From: Streptosporangium brasiliense | Lineage (GTDB): Bacteria > Actinomycetota > Actinomycetes > Streptosporangiales > Streptosporangiaceae | Direction: 5' to 3' | DNA length: 64,000 nucleotides | NCBI RefSeq assembly: GCF_030811595.1 | Contig: NZ_JAUSRB010000002.1 | Location: forward strand, 5,890,001-5,954,000 | Shown: one piece after another, positions 1 through 7,114 of the stretch | Position numbering within the stretch: position 1 is the stretch's first letter | Layout of the letters: each line of letters starts with the position of its first letter | Notes under the pieces: model-generated | Told to the model about the DNA's origin: nothing | Database searches by the model: none | What the model saw: the letters and a program-made list of their open reading frames with translations, nothing else | Made by a program: the position numbers and the translations under genes

Positions 1-138
1 GATCGAAGAGACCCACGTCGTGAGCACGGTCGGCCTTCCGTACGCGGTGATGGGCGCTGTCGCGTGCAGGACAGCGGACGGCGACAGGTCCGCGGTGCCG
101 CGCGCTCCGCCGGCGGGCGGGCGGTGGAGATTTACGCT

Positions 139-161
139 AACTTCTACACGCGATAGAAGTT
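139..161. promoter_or_regulatory. Palindromic operator, copy 1 of 4
   Basis: Perfect 8-bp arms AACTTCTA and TAGAAGTT flank a 7-bp centre; the core reads TTCTAC-ACGCG-ATAGAA (142-158), one mismatch from the consensus TTCTAC-N5-GTAGAA shared with sites near 2830, 4715 and 6950. It lies about 145 bp upstream of the secreted-protein gene at 304 and directly after a TACGCT hexamer (133-138) that could be a -10 box, as expected for a repressor site. Confidence 0.6.
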
Positions 162-303
162 CGATGGCCGCGGCCTCCCCGCAACGTCCCGTCCCGGCGT
201 CGTGTCGCGTTTCGGGCGGGACGGTCTGGGAGCGCGGGCGTCCTCAGGCAGTGGCGGCCGAAGACGCCGGCCGGCCCGGCCGGCACCGGTGAAGGGAATT
301 CAT

Positions 304-1299
304 GTGGTACGGCGGTCACCCGGATCGCGATGGGCTCACCTCGCGCGCACCAGCGCCGTCGCGCTGGTCGTGATCGGCCTGTGCGGAGGTGTCGTGGGAT
401 CCGGGAACGCCGCGCCCCGGCCCGACGCCGAGCAGTTGCGCCGCCAGCCGGCCGGCCTGCAGAAGGAGTACGACGCCTTCATCGCCGGCTACAACGCCAA
501 TCGCATCGCGCTGGGCGACGCCCGAAACGCCGAGAAGCTCGCCGCGACGCGCCTGGGCCAGGCGCAGCGCGACTACGAGGCGGCGCGGACACGTGTCGCC
601 GAGATGGTGCGGCTGAGATACCAGGCAACCCCGTTCGGCACCGGAACGCCCCTGCTCGCGGCGGGCGATCCGCACGCCTCCATCCACGCCGCGGCGCTCC
701 TGCAGCAGAAGGCCGATGGGCAGACCGAGAATCTCAGGCGATTCGAGGAGGTGCGCGATACCCGCCGCCTGGCCCGCGAGTCGGCGGCCCGCCGGGCGCG
801 CGAGCTTCGCGAGAAGGCCGAGGAGGTCGGCCGGGAGAAGCGGACCGCCGAAAGGCTCATCGCGAAGATCGAAGACGCGCTCGAACAGATCGTTCCGACT
901 CCTGGCCTGCGCAGACCGGATGGCACCTGGGTGCCCGAGATCCCGGGAGGGCCGGACAACATCACCCCCCGGCTGCGCCTGCTGCGCACCCAGGCCGAGA
1001 GCCGGTTCGACATCCCCAGCGGCATCGGCTGCTACCGCACGCGCCAGGACGGCGGCGAGCATCCTCAGGGCCGGGCCTGCGACTTCATGATCACCCGCGG
1101 CGGGACATGGCCGTCGCCCGCGCAGGTCGCGTTAGGCGATCGGCTGGCGGCGTGGGCGATCGGGAACGCCCGGCGGCTGGGGGTCAAGTATGTGATCTAC
1201 CGGCAGCGGATCTGGCAGGGCGGCGGCTGGCGGGCCATGTCCGACCGCGGCAGCATCACCGAGAACCACCAGGATCATGTTCATATCTCGATGTTCTAG
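304..1299 (+). CDS. Secreted coiled-coil protein with M15/ARB-07466-like C-terminal domain
   Basis: Predicted exported protein of 331 residues. The GTG at 304 is preferred over upstream starts because GAAGGGA lies 7 bases before it and the product then opens with a signal peptide (Arg-rich start, hydrophobic VALVVIGLCGGVVG, cleavage near NAA). Residues about 45-200 are rich in Ala, Arg, Glu and Lys heptads and should form a long coiled coil. The C-terminal third has HPQGRACDFM and a final QDHVHIS, the His/Asp/His pattern of VanY/M15-like cell-wall peptidase folds, as found in actinobacterial wall-hydrolase-related proteins with an N-terminal coiled coil. Whether it is catalytic or only wall-binding is not decided by sequence. 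An operator at 139-161 places it in the metal/thiol regulon of this region. Confidence 0.8.
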   Translation: MVRRSPGSRWAHLARTSAVALVVIGLCGGVVGSGNAAPRPDAEQLRRQPAGLQKEYDAFIAGYNANRIALGDARNAEKLAATRLGQAQRDYEAARTRVAEMVRLRYQATPFGTGTPLLAAGDPHASIHAAALLQQKADGQTENLRRFEEVRDTRRLARESAARRARELREKAEEVGREKRTAERLIAKIEDALEQIVPTPGLRRPDGTWVPEIPGGPDNITPRLRLLRTQAESRFDIPSGIGCYRTRQDGGEHPQGRACDFMITRGGTWPSPAQVALGDRLAAWAIGNARRLGVKYVIYRQRIWQGGGWRAMSDRGSITENHQDHVHISMF

Positions 1300-1427
1300 G
1301 CCATGCCGTCCCACCGGCCGGGTGGGCAGGCGGGATCGGCCGGCCCGCGACGGTCGTCATGCGCCGGCCCCGTCGTACGGCGTCGCCGGCGCGAGAGCCT
1401 CATGCCACAGGCGATGCCGACATGGGC

Positions 1428-1769
1428 CTACTCGGCGGGATCCACCTCGTGCGCGTCGTGATGGTCGGGATCGACGGCGAGCGCGACGTGGACCAGATCC
1501 TCGATGGCATGGGCGAGGCGCTGGTCGGACAGCTCGTAGCGGGTCTGGCGCCCCTCGGGCACCGCGACGACCAGGCCGCAGCCTCGCAGGCACGCCAGGT
1601 GGTTGGAGACGTTCTGGCGCGTCAGCCCGAGATCGGCGGCCAGGCGCGCCGGGTAGGCGGGTCCTTGGAGGAGGGCGATGAGGATCCGGCAGCGGTTGGA
1701 GTCGGCCAGCGCTCGCCCGATCCGGGCCATCGCGTCCAGGCGCGTCGTGGCGGTGAACATGATAACCAC
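1428..1769 (-). CDS. ArsR/SmtB-family metal sensor, CmtR-like
   Basis: Winged-helix repressor of 113 residues, close in layout to the mycobacterial Cd/Pb sensor CmtR. It shares RALAD..RCRIL near the start and the recognition helix LGLTRQNVSNHLACLRGCGLV. Cys60 and Cys64 in CLRGC correspond to the two CmtR metal ligands in the DNA-binding helix. The third CmtR cysteine, in the tail, is replaced by a His/Asp-rich run (DPDHHDAHE, residues 100-108), so metal preference may differ. GTG 1769 and ATG 1760 are both possible starts. It is divergent from the CDF efflux gene at 1844, with two palindromes in between, so it most likely represses itself and the pump until metal binds. Confidence 0.88.
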   Translation of the reverse strand: MVIMFTATTRLDAMARIGRALADSNRCRILIALLQGPAYPARLAADLGLTRQNVSNHLACLRGCGLVVAVPEGRQTRYELSDQRLAHAIEDLVHVALAVDPDHHDAHEVDPAE

Positions 1770-1780
1770 AGTACACCATT

Positions 1781-1813
1781 TGCTGTATATACAGTGATTG
1801 CTGTATATACAGT
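1781..1813. promoter_or_regulatory. Tandem palindromic operator of the ArsR/CDF divergon
   Basis: Two identical 15-bp units TGCTGTATATACAGT (1781-1795 and 1799-1813) lie 18 bp apart, each containing the perfect palindrome CTGTATATACAG. A related half-site, TACTGTACTG, follows. They fill the gap between the divergent metal sensor and the efflux pump. The GTA/TAC half-sites resemble those reported for CmtR operators. Binding by the adjacent sensor is inferred from position. Confidence 0.75.
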
Positions 1814-1843
1814 AAATACTGTACTGAGTGGAGAGGGCGCATC

Positions 1844-2773
1844 ATGGGATACGGGCACGGACATGGCCACGGGCACACGGAACCGACCGCGGCCGCGGCG
1901 CACCGCGGCCGCCTGGCGATCGTGTTGCTGCTGACCACCGTTGTGCTCGTCGTCGAGGCCTTGGGGGCGGTGCTGTCGGGCAGCCTGGCCCTGCTCGCCG
2001 ACGCCGGGCACATGGCCACCGACGCGGCCGGTGTCGCCCTGGCCCTGTTCGCCATCTGGGTGGCGGGCAAGCCGGCCAGCGCTCAGCGGACCTTCGGCTA
2101 CCAGCGGGCAGAGATCCTCGCCGCCGCGATCAACGCGGTCGTGCTGCTCGCCCTGAGCGCCTACATCCTGTACGAGGCCGTGCGGCGCTTCGCCGATCCC
2201 GAGCCGGTCGGCGGGACGGTGATGCTGGTGGCCGCGGTGGCGGGCCTGGTCGCCAACGCGATCGGGCTGTGGCTGCTGCGCCGGGGCCAGGCCGAGAGCC
2301 TCAACCTGCGGGGCGCCTACCTGGAGGTCCTCGGCGACCTGCTGGGGTCGGTCGCGGTGATCGTCGCGGCGGTCGTCATCGCGCTCACCGGCTGGACGAC
2401 GGTGGACCCGATCGTCTCCGTCGTCATCGCCCTGCTGATCGTGCCGCGCACCTGGAGTCTGCTGCGCGAGGCCGTGAACATCCTGCTGGAGGCCGCTCCC
2501 AAGGGCGTCGACCTGGAGGAGGTCCGCCGGCATCTGATGGAGGCACCGGGCGTCCTCGACGTGCACGACCTGCACGCCTGGACCATCACCTCCGGCGTTC
2601 CCGTCATGTCGGCCCATGTCGTGGTGGAAGAGCGGGTGCTGGCCGACGGCGCCTTCGGCCAGGTGCTGGACCGGCTGCATGAGTGCCTTGCCGGGCACTT
2701 CGACGTCGAGCACTCCACGCTGCAACTGGAGCCCGCCGGGCACGCCGGCCACGAAGGCGCCCGGCACCGCTGA
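1844..2773 (+). CDS. Cation diffusion facilitator (CDF) metal efflux transporter
   Basis: Inner-membrane proton-coupled metal exporter, 309 residues, normal CDF length. It opens with a His-rich tail (GHGHGHGH), followed by six membrane segments. The TM2 metal site is intact as HMATD. In TM5 the usual HxxxD is ExxxD (EVLGD), so one His ligand is a Glu; this may shift specificity away from strict zinc. The last about 90 residues form the cytoplasmic metal-binding dimer domain, with HDLHAW. A GGAGAGG ribosome site lies 8 bases before the ATG. The divergent CmtR-like sensor and tandem operator imply metal-induced expression, probably by Cd, Pb or Zn. Confidence 0.92.
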   Translation: MGYGHGHGHGHTEPTAAAAHRGRLAIVLLLTTVVLVVEALGAVLSGSLALLADAGHMATDAAGVALALFAIWVAGKPASAQRTFGYQRAEILAAAINAVVLLALSAYILYEAVRRFADPEPVGGTVMLVAAVAGLVANAIGLWLLRRGQAESLNLRGAYLEVLGDLLGSVAVIVAAVVIALTGWTTVDPIVSVVIALLIVPRTWSLLREAVNILLEAAPKGVDLEEVRRHLMEAPGVLDVHDLHAWTITSGVPVMSAHVVVEERVLADGAFGQVLDRLHECLAGHFDVEHSTLQLEPAGHAGHEGARHR

Positions 2774-2813
2774 GAGGACCGCTCGCGGCCCCTTACGACT
2801 CTCATATCCGGCG

Positions 2814-2841
2814 TAGGGTAGAACTTCTACACTACGTAGAA
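2814..2841. promoter_or_regulatory. Palindromic operator, copy 2 of 4, with candidate -10
   Basis: A perfect consensus copy, TTCTAC-ACTAC-GTAGAA, spans 2825-2841. An extra GTAGAA half-site (2818-2823) abuts it, making overlapping inverted repeats. TAGGGT at 2814-2819 could be the -10 box, so bound protein would block initiation. The site ends 13 bp before the DUF3105 start codon. Confidence 0.65.
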
Positions 2842-2854
2842 ATAAGGGAGTCAG

Positions 2855-3454
2855 ATGAGCGGCGACGCACGCGCGACAATCAAGCAACGACTCGCCACGG
2901 TGCGGGCCCAGCAGCGCAGGCGCACGATCGCCGTCACCGGCGCCGCGGTGGTCGTCTTCGGCGGGATCACCGCGGCGGCGACGGTGCTGATCCTCCAGGA
3001 ACGCTCCCGCTCATCGCTGGACGCGGTGCAGACCATCGCCGTCACCCAGCGCGAACACACCACGGGTCCGGTGACGTACCCGCAGAGCCCGCCGGTCGGT
3101 GGCGATCACGACCCCGCCTGGCAGAACTGCGGCATCTACCGCCGGCCGCTGCGCGCCGAGAACGTCGTGCACGCCCAGGAGCACGGGGCGGTGTGGATCA
3201 CCTACCGGCCGGACCTGCCCCGGGACCAGGTCGAAGAACTGCTGGCGCTGACGCGGGGCCGCGACTACGTCATCGTCTCGCCCTTCCCTGGCCTGGCCGC
3301 CCCGGTGGTGGCCAGCGCCTGGACCAAGCAACTGACGCTGGACGGCGTCGACGATCCGCGTCTGCCGGCGTTCCTGCGCGCCCACATCCAAGGCCCGGCC
3401 ACCCCCGAGCCCGGCGCCTCCTGCTCCGGCGGCATCGGGGAACCCTCCGCATGA
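2855..3454 (+). CDS. DUF3105 membrane-anchored protein
   Basis: Protein of 199 residues with a short basic cytoplasmic start, one membrane helix (about residues 26-46) and an extracytoplasmic DUF3105 domain. Family marks are PPVGGDHDPAWQNCGIY and VVHAQEHGAVWITY, rich in conserved His and Cys that could bind metal or take part in thiol chemistry. A second Cys sits near the end (GASCSGG). AAGGGAG lies 5 bases before the ATG. The biochemical role of DUF3105 is not known to me. In this locus it keeps company with copper-handling and disulfide-forming genes and has its own operator, so an extracytoplasmic metal or redox role is a reasonable guess. Confidence 0.88.
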   Translation: MSGDARATIKQRLATVRAQQRRRTIAVTGAAVVVFGGITAAATVLILQERSRSSLDAVQTIAVTQREHTTGPVTYPQSPPVGGDHDPAWQNCGIYRRPLRAENVVHAQEHGAVWITYRPDLPRDQVEELLALTRGRDYVIVSPFPGLAAPVVASAWTKQLTLDGVDDPRLPAFLRAHIQGPATPEPGASCSGGIGEPSA

Positions 3455-3673
3455 TCCGGCTGCCGCGTCCGCCCCGGCGGTGAACCTTCTGTTCGACCGC
3501 CCGGCTACCGAGCCGTTCCCCGCCGAGGGCCTCCTGGGCGAACTCGTTGACGGCCAACTGCCCCTCGGGCGGCAGGCGACATACGGATTGCCCCTCGGGC
3601 GGCAGGCGACATACGGACGCGGCCGGTTCCCCCTCGGTGCCGCCCGGAAAGCCTCCCACCGACTCAAGGATTG
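3455..3673 (+). repeat. Gap with a 29-bp direct repeat
   Basis: Between the DUF3105 gene and the copD remnant there is no recognisable gene. A 29-bp sequence starting TGCCCCTCGGGCGG is repeated exactly at 3559-3587 and 3589-3617 with a 30-bp period. A 64-codon reading frame from a GTG at 3480 runs through it, so the repeat would encode LPLGRQATYG twice. It has no family resemblance I can name. It may be slippage debris next to the decayed gene downstream. Confidence 0.6.
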
Positions 3674-4636
3674 ATGGCCATGTCCCTGCGCTGGGCCCGC
3701 TACCTTCTCGGCCCGCTGGTGGCCGCCATCGCCGCGCTCGTCATCGGCATGATCGTCGGCGGGACGGCGTCCTCCGAGGCGGTCGCGGGCCTGCCGGAGG
3801 CGGGCGCCGTCACACGGTGGGGGCTGCCCGTCGCCAAGCTGCTGGCCGACCTCGCGGTTGGTGGCCACCGCCGGCGCCCTGCTCACCGCCACCGCGCTGC
3901 TGCCCTCCGACAGGGGCATGCTGGTGTTACGCCGCGGTCGCCGTCAGCGGCCTCGCCGGCGCGGCGGCCCGGTTGACCGACGTCGGGCAGGTGTTCTCCT
4001 CGGCCTACGGGTGGCTGCTGTGCGCCAAAACGGCCGCGTTCATCGCCCTCGGAGTCCTCGGCCGGCTGCACCGGCGGCGTACGGTGGCCGATCTGCGCCA
4101 GAACAGGCCGCGGTCGTTCCTGCGGCTGGCCCTCGCCGAAGTCGCGATCATGGCGGTGGTCATCGGGCTGGCGGTGGCGCTGTCGCGCACCGCGCCACCG
4201 GTCACCGCCGCGGCGACCGATCCCGTCCGCGACCTGCTCGGCTACGTCCTGCCGCCCGAGATCACCCTCCCCCGGCTGGCCGTGGCGTGACATCGGCAAG
4301 CTCATGGCACTGATGATGACCATGCCCTTTCACGCGTTCTTCGGCATCGCGATGATGAGCATGGGCACCGCGATCGCCTCCTCCTGGTATGACGGGCTGG
4401 GGCGCACCTGGGGCGTCTCCACGCTGGCCGACCAGCGCACCGCCGGCGGCATGGCGTGGGCGTTCGGCGAGATCCCCACGATGATCGTGGTCATCACCAT
4501 CGCCGTGCAGTGGGGACTGAGCGATCACCGCAAGGCCCGGCGCGAGGACCGCCGCGCCGACCGGCGCGGCGAGGCCGACCTCGGGCGCTACAACGCCTAC
4601 CTGGCGCGACTGGACAAGCGCTCCCGCGAGCGATGA
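3674..4636 (+). pseudogene. Decayed CopD-CtaG copper/cytochrome oxidase assembly fusion
   Basis: Remnant of the actinobacterial fusion of a CopD copper-uptake domain with a CtaG (cytochrome c oxidase assembly) domain, normally some 600-700 residues. Homology walks through three frames. From 3674 (SLRWARYLLGPLV...) it shifts near 3857 to VATAGALLTATALLP, shifts again near 3925 to YAAVAVSGLAGAA...WLLCAKTAAFIALGVLGRLHRR, and after LPRLAVA at about 4285 jumps to the CtaG end MPFHAFFGIAMMS...GEIPTM...AVQW...AYLARL. Most of CtaG is missing between the last two parts. No single frame gives a working protein. The CtaG tail alone has a reading frame from 4304 but lacks the catalytic core. Confidence 0.85.
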
Positions 4637-4695
4637 CCCCCACCGGAAGGGACGCCGACGATGACGGCTACCGATCCTGCCGGCCGGCTTCCCAC

Positions 4696-4734
4696 CACCC
4701 CCTATCTTCTACGTCTGGTAGAAGATAGGGGGTG
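4696..4734. promoter_or_regulatory. 39-bp palindrome containing operator copy 3 of 4
   Basis: Perfect 17-bp arms (4696-4712 and 4718-4734) surround a 5-bp centre GTCTG. The inner part is TTCTAC-GTCTG-GTAGAA, an exact match to the shared operator. As RNA it would be a strong hairpin just after the copD-ctaG remnant, so it could also terminate transcription from upstream. It lies 33 bp before the DsbA-like start codon. Confidence 0.75.
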
Positions 4735-4766
4735 AGTGCCATATCAAGCACCGGCTGGAGCAGGAC

Positions 4767-5441
4767 ATGACGACGAACTTGAAGATAACCCTCGCTATCG
4801 CCGCGGTCATGGCCGCGATCGTCGCGGCGGTGGCGATATCGGGCGGCAACGGCGCCCGGACCACCGCACCCGCGGCCGGCGCCCCCTCCCCGCAACAAGC
4901 TCCCGCCGAGCTGCTGGTGCGTGAGGACAGCCACACCCTGTCCAAGGCGGCCAACGGCAAGGTCACGCTCGTGGAGTTCCTGGACTTCGAATGCGAAGCC
5001 TGCGGCGCGACCTTCCCGCACATGGAGCGCATCCGCGCCGAGTACGACGGACGGATCACCTTCGCGGTCCGCTACTTCCCGCTGCCCGGCCACCGCAACG
5101 GCGAGCTCGCCGCCCGCGTCGCCGAGGCGGCCGGAGAACAGGGCAAGTTCGAGGCCATGTACGCCAAGCTGTTCGAGACCCAGAAGCAGTGGGGTGAGGC
5201 ATCGGAGTCCAAGGAGGCGTTCTTCCTCGGCCTGGCCGAGCAGCTGGGCCTGGACATGACCGCCTTCCGCGCCGACCTCGCGGCACCCGCGACCGCGCAG
5301 CGGGTGAAGAAGGACCAGGATGACGGCCTGGCCCTCGGCGTCCAGGGCACCCCCACGATCTTCTTCAACGGCGCCCGGCTGACCGAGGCGCCCAGCTACG
5401 ACAACCTGAAGGCCAAGATCGAGGCGGCGCTCGCGTCATGA
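4767..5441 (+). CDS. DsbA-family thiol:disulfide oxidoreductase, membrane-anchored
   Basis: Extracytoplasmic thioredoxin-fold enzyme of 224 residues that introduces disulfides into exported proteins. An N-terminal membrane anchor (about residues 6-25) is followed by a Pro/Ala linker and the Dsb domain. The active site is CEAC (Cys76, Cys79) in FLDFECEACGATFP, and the cis-Pro loop is GTPTIFF. The stop overlaps the ATG of the VKOR gene by 4 bp, so oxidase and re-oxidising partner are translationally coupled. The 39-bp palindromic operator immediately upstream puts the pair under the shared regulator of this island. Confidence 0.93.
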   Translation: MTTNLKITLAIAAVMAAIVAAVAISGGNGARTTAPAAGAPSPQQAPAELLVREDSHTLSKAANGKVTLVEFLDFECEACGATFPHMERIRAEYDGRITFAVRYFPLPGHRNGELAARVAEAAGEQGKFEAMYAKLFETQKQWGEASESKEAFFLGLAEQLGLDMTAFRADLAAPATAQRVKKDQDDGLALGVQGTPTIFFNGARLTEAPSYDNLKAKIEAALAS

Positions 5442-6079
5442 CCACCGCCGCCACCGACCGGCATGCGGCCGCTGCCGCGGTCACGTCCTCATCGATCATC
5501 ACCAGGTCGCTGCCGTCCGTGCTGACGGCCGGTGGCGGCCTCGGCGTCCTGGCGGCGTTCGCGCTGACGGTCGAACGCCTGCGCCTGGCCGCCGATCCCG
5601 CCTACGTGCCCACCTGCAGCATCAACCCGGTCCTGAGCTGCGGATCGGTCATGAGAACCGCGCAGGCCTCCGTCTTCGGCTTTCCCAACCCCCTGCTGGG
5701 CGTCGCGGCGTTCTCCGTCGTCACGACCGTGGGCATGGCCCTGCTGGCCGGGGCCCGCCTGAGGCCCTGGTTCTGGTACGGCCTGCAGGCCGGTGTCCTG
5801 GCCGGCGTCGTCTTCGTGCACTGGCTGATCTACCAGAGCCTGTACGTGATCGGCGCCCTGTGCCCGCACTGCATGCTCGTGTGGATCGCAACGATCCCCG
5901 TCTTCTGGTACGTCACCCTCGCCAACCTGCATGCCGGCCGGATCCGGTTGCCCCGCGGCGCGCGCCGCCTCGCCGCGGGGGCGATCCGATATCACACGAC
6001 CGTGATCATGCTGTGGGTACTCGCCATCGGCGGTCTCATCCTGTGGCGCTTCTGGTCCTACTGGATCACACTGCTCTGA
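5438..6079 (+). CDS. Vitamin K epoxide reductase (VKOR) family protein
   Basis: Integral membrane protein of 213 residues that re-oxidises the neighbouring DsbA-like protein by passing electrons to menaquinone, replacing DsbB in actinobacteria. The loop pair Cys60/Cys68 (TCSINPVLSCGS) and the quinone-site CPHC (Cys142, Cys145) are both present, as is the conserved NP.LG stretch. Four or five hydrophobic helices are visible, plus one extra C-terminal helix. It overlaps the DsbA-like gene by ATGA and shares its operator. It ends 7 bp from the convergent copC remnant. Confidence 0.93.
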   Translation: MTTAATDRHAAAAAVTSSSIITRSLPSVLTAGGGLGVLAAFALTVERLRLAADPAYVPTCSINPVLSCGSVMRTAQASVFGFPNPLLGVAAFSVVTTVGMALLAGARLRPWFWYGLQAGVLAGVVFVHWLIYQSLYVIGALCPHCMLVWIATIPVFWYVTLANLHAGRIRLPRGARRLAAGAIRYHTTVIMLWVLAIGGLILWRFWSYWITLL

Positions 6080-6086
6080 GGTCCGG

Positions 6087-6685
6087 TCACCGGCCCGGAC
6101 GCCGCCGCCGGCCGGCGGCGATGCCGACCCCGGCCACGATCGCGGCCAGGCCGATGGCCACCCACACGAACACCGACGGTCCACCCCGTGCCGGGCTGCC
6201 GGTCTCGCCCGCCTGCGGCTGCGCGGCCGGCTCCGTGGGCTGGATGACCGGCGCCGCGGAGGCCGACGCGTCCGCGTCGGACGCTTCCGCGACGGTCGAG
6301 CCCGGACTCGGTGTGGCGGTGGGCGTGGAGGAGGCGATCACGGTGAAAGGAATCTCACCGGTGCGGGAGTGGCCGTCGGAGGAGACCACCCGAAAACGAT
6401 CGTGTACGTACCCGCGGGAAGCGGCCCGGACAGCTTCTGGATGACTCTCTTGCCCCGCAGGTCGGCCTGTCCGGACTGGAACAGCTTGCCGGCGGCGTTC
6501 ACCACGGCCACCTTCGGGAAGGTCACCTCCCGGTTGAACTCCAAGGTCACTTCGCTGATGTCGGTGACCCTGGCGTCCTTGGCCGGGCTGCTCGACTTCA
6601 GCACATCATGTGCCTGAGCCGCCGTCATCGGCCACAGCGCCACGGTGAAGGCGGCAAGCAAGATCGCTGATCTGCGCAGAAACAT
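6087..6685 (-). pseudogene. copC: copC copper-resistance protein with a one-base frameshift
   Basis: The first part (ATG 6685, ribosome site GGAAGAGAG) encodes a signal peptide ending AAQA, then HDVLKSSSPAKDARV, the CopC N-terminus with its copper-binding His, through GTYTIVF. The frame then breaks near 6390-6393. One missing C in TTTTCGGG would restore RVVSSDGHSRTGEIPFTV, the classical CopC end with its DGH, then a Ser/Thr/Pro-rich linker, one membrane helix and a basic tail (SVFVWVAIGLAAIVAGVGIAAGRRRR). Joined, the protein would be about 199 residues. All conserved features are otherwise intact, so this is either a very recent mutation or a base-call error. Confidence 0.8.
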
Positions 6686-6750
6686 GAACTGGACTCTCTT
6701 CCGAAGAGGTACGGTCGCCTGCGCCGCGTCAGGCGCACGGGTGATCACAT

Positions 6751-6903
6751 TCACTCGGGCGGCGAGTCGCCACCCGGCAACTTCCGCTCGGCGTGCTCGG
6801 CCGCCTTGGCGCGCGTCTCGCTGCGCGTCGACCAGACGGCTCCGGTGACGGAAGCACCGCCGGCTATCAGCGGCGGAACGAGTGCGGACCCGATCTCGAA
6901 CAT
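6751..6903 (-). CDS. Small predicted membrane protein (50 aa) upstream of copC
   Basis: An ATG at 6903 preceded by GAGGGG at 7 bases opens a 50-residue frame, MFEIGSALVPPLIAGGASV onward, ending at TGA 6751. The first about 24 residues are hydrophobic with Gly and Ala. The rest is charged (RSETRAKAAEHAERK). Codon third positions are mostly G or C. It lies between operator copy 4 and copC on the same strand, 65 bp before the copC ATG, and would be the first gene of that operon. I recognise no family. A short single-helix accessory peptide for copper handling is one possibility. Confidence 0.5.
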   Translation of the reverse strand: MFEIGSALVPPLIAGGASVTGAVWSTRSETRAKAAEHAERKLPGGDSPPE

Positions 6904-6941
6904 GAAGCGACCCCTCAGGCGTCAGGCTGACCGCATCGAAC

Positions 6942-6958
6942 TTCTACATTATGTCGAA
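6942..6958. promoter_or_regulatory. Palindromic operator, copy 4 of 4
   Basis: TTCTAC-ATTAT-GTCGAA matches the shared operator with one mismatch in the second half. Read on the minus strand, in the direction of the copC operon, it runs into TAGAAGTTCGATG, which is identical to the 13 bases seen at copy 1 in the direction of the gene at 304. It lies 39 bp upstream of the small ORF starting at 6903. Confidence 0.6.
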
Positions 6959-7070
6959 GATGGCTGTCGGCCGTACCGCCGATACCCCCGGCTCGGTATC
7001 TCGCTCGGTCCTTGCACAGTCACTGCCTCCGGGCCTTCGACCTCCGCGGGTGACCCGGGACCCCGACGAG

Positions 7071-7104
7071 ACCGGCCCGCCCTCCGGACGGAGGGCGGGC
7101 CGGT
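7071..7104. terminator. Terminator hairpin of the S8 peptidase gene
   Basis: Perfect 15-bp GC-rich arms (7071-7085 and 7090-7104) with a 4-base loop lie 11 bp past the stop codon of the minus-strand peptidase gene. Actinobacterial terminators commonly lack a U-tract, as here. Confidence 0.8.
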
Positions 7105-7114
7105 CGGTGAACCG

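Noticed and set aside
1-138. Partial gene at the left edge
   Set aside because: Frames there have no recognisable protein and end before the operator; I see nothing supportable in these bases.
4304-4636. Intact small membrane protein gene at the end of the copD-ctaG region
   Set aside because: It has an open frame but matches only the last part of CtaG and lacks the catalytic His-containing core, so it is kept as part of the pseudogene.
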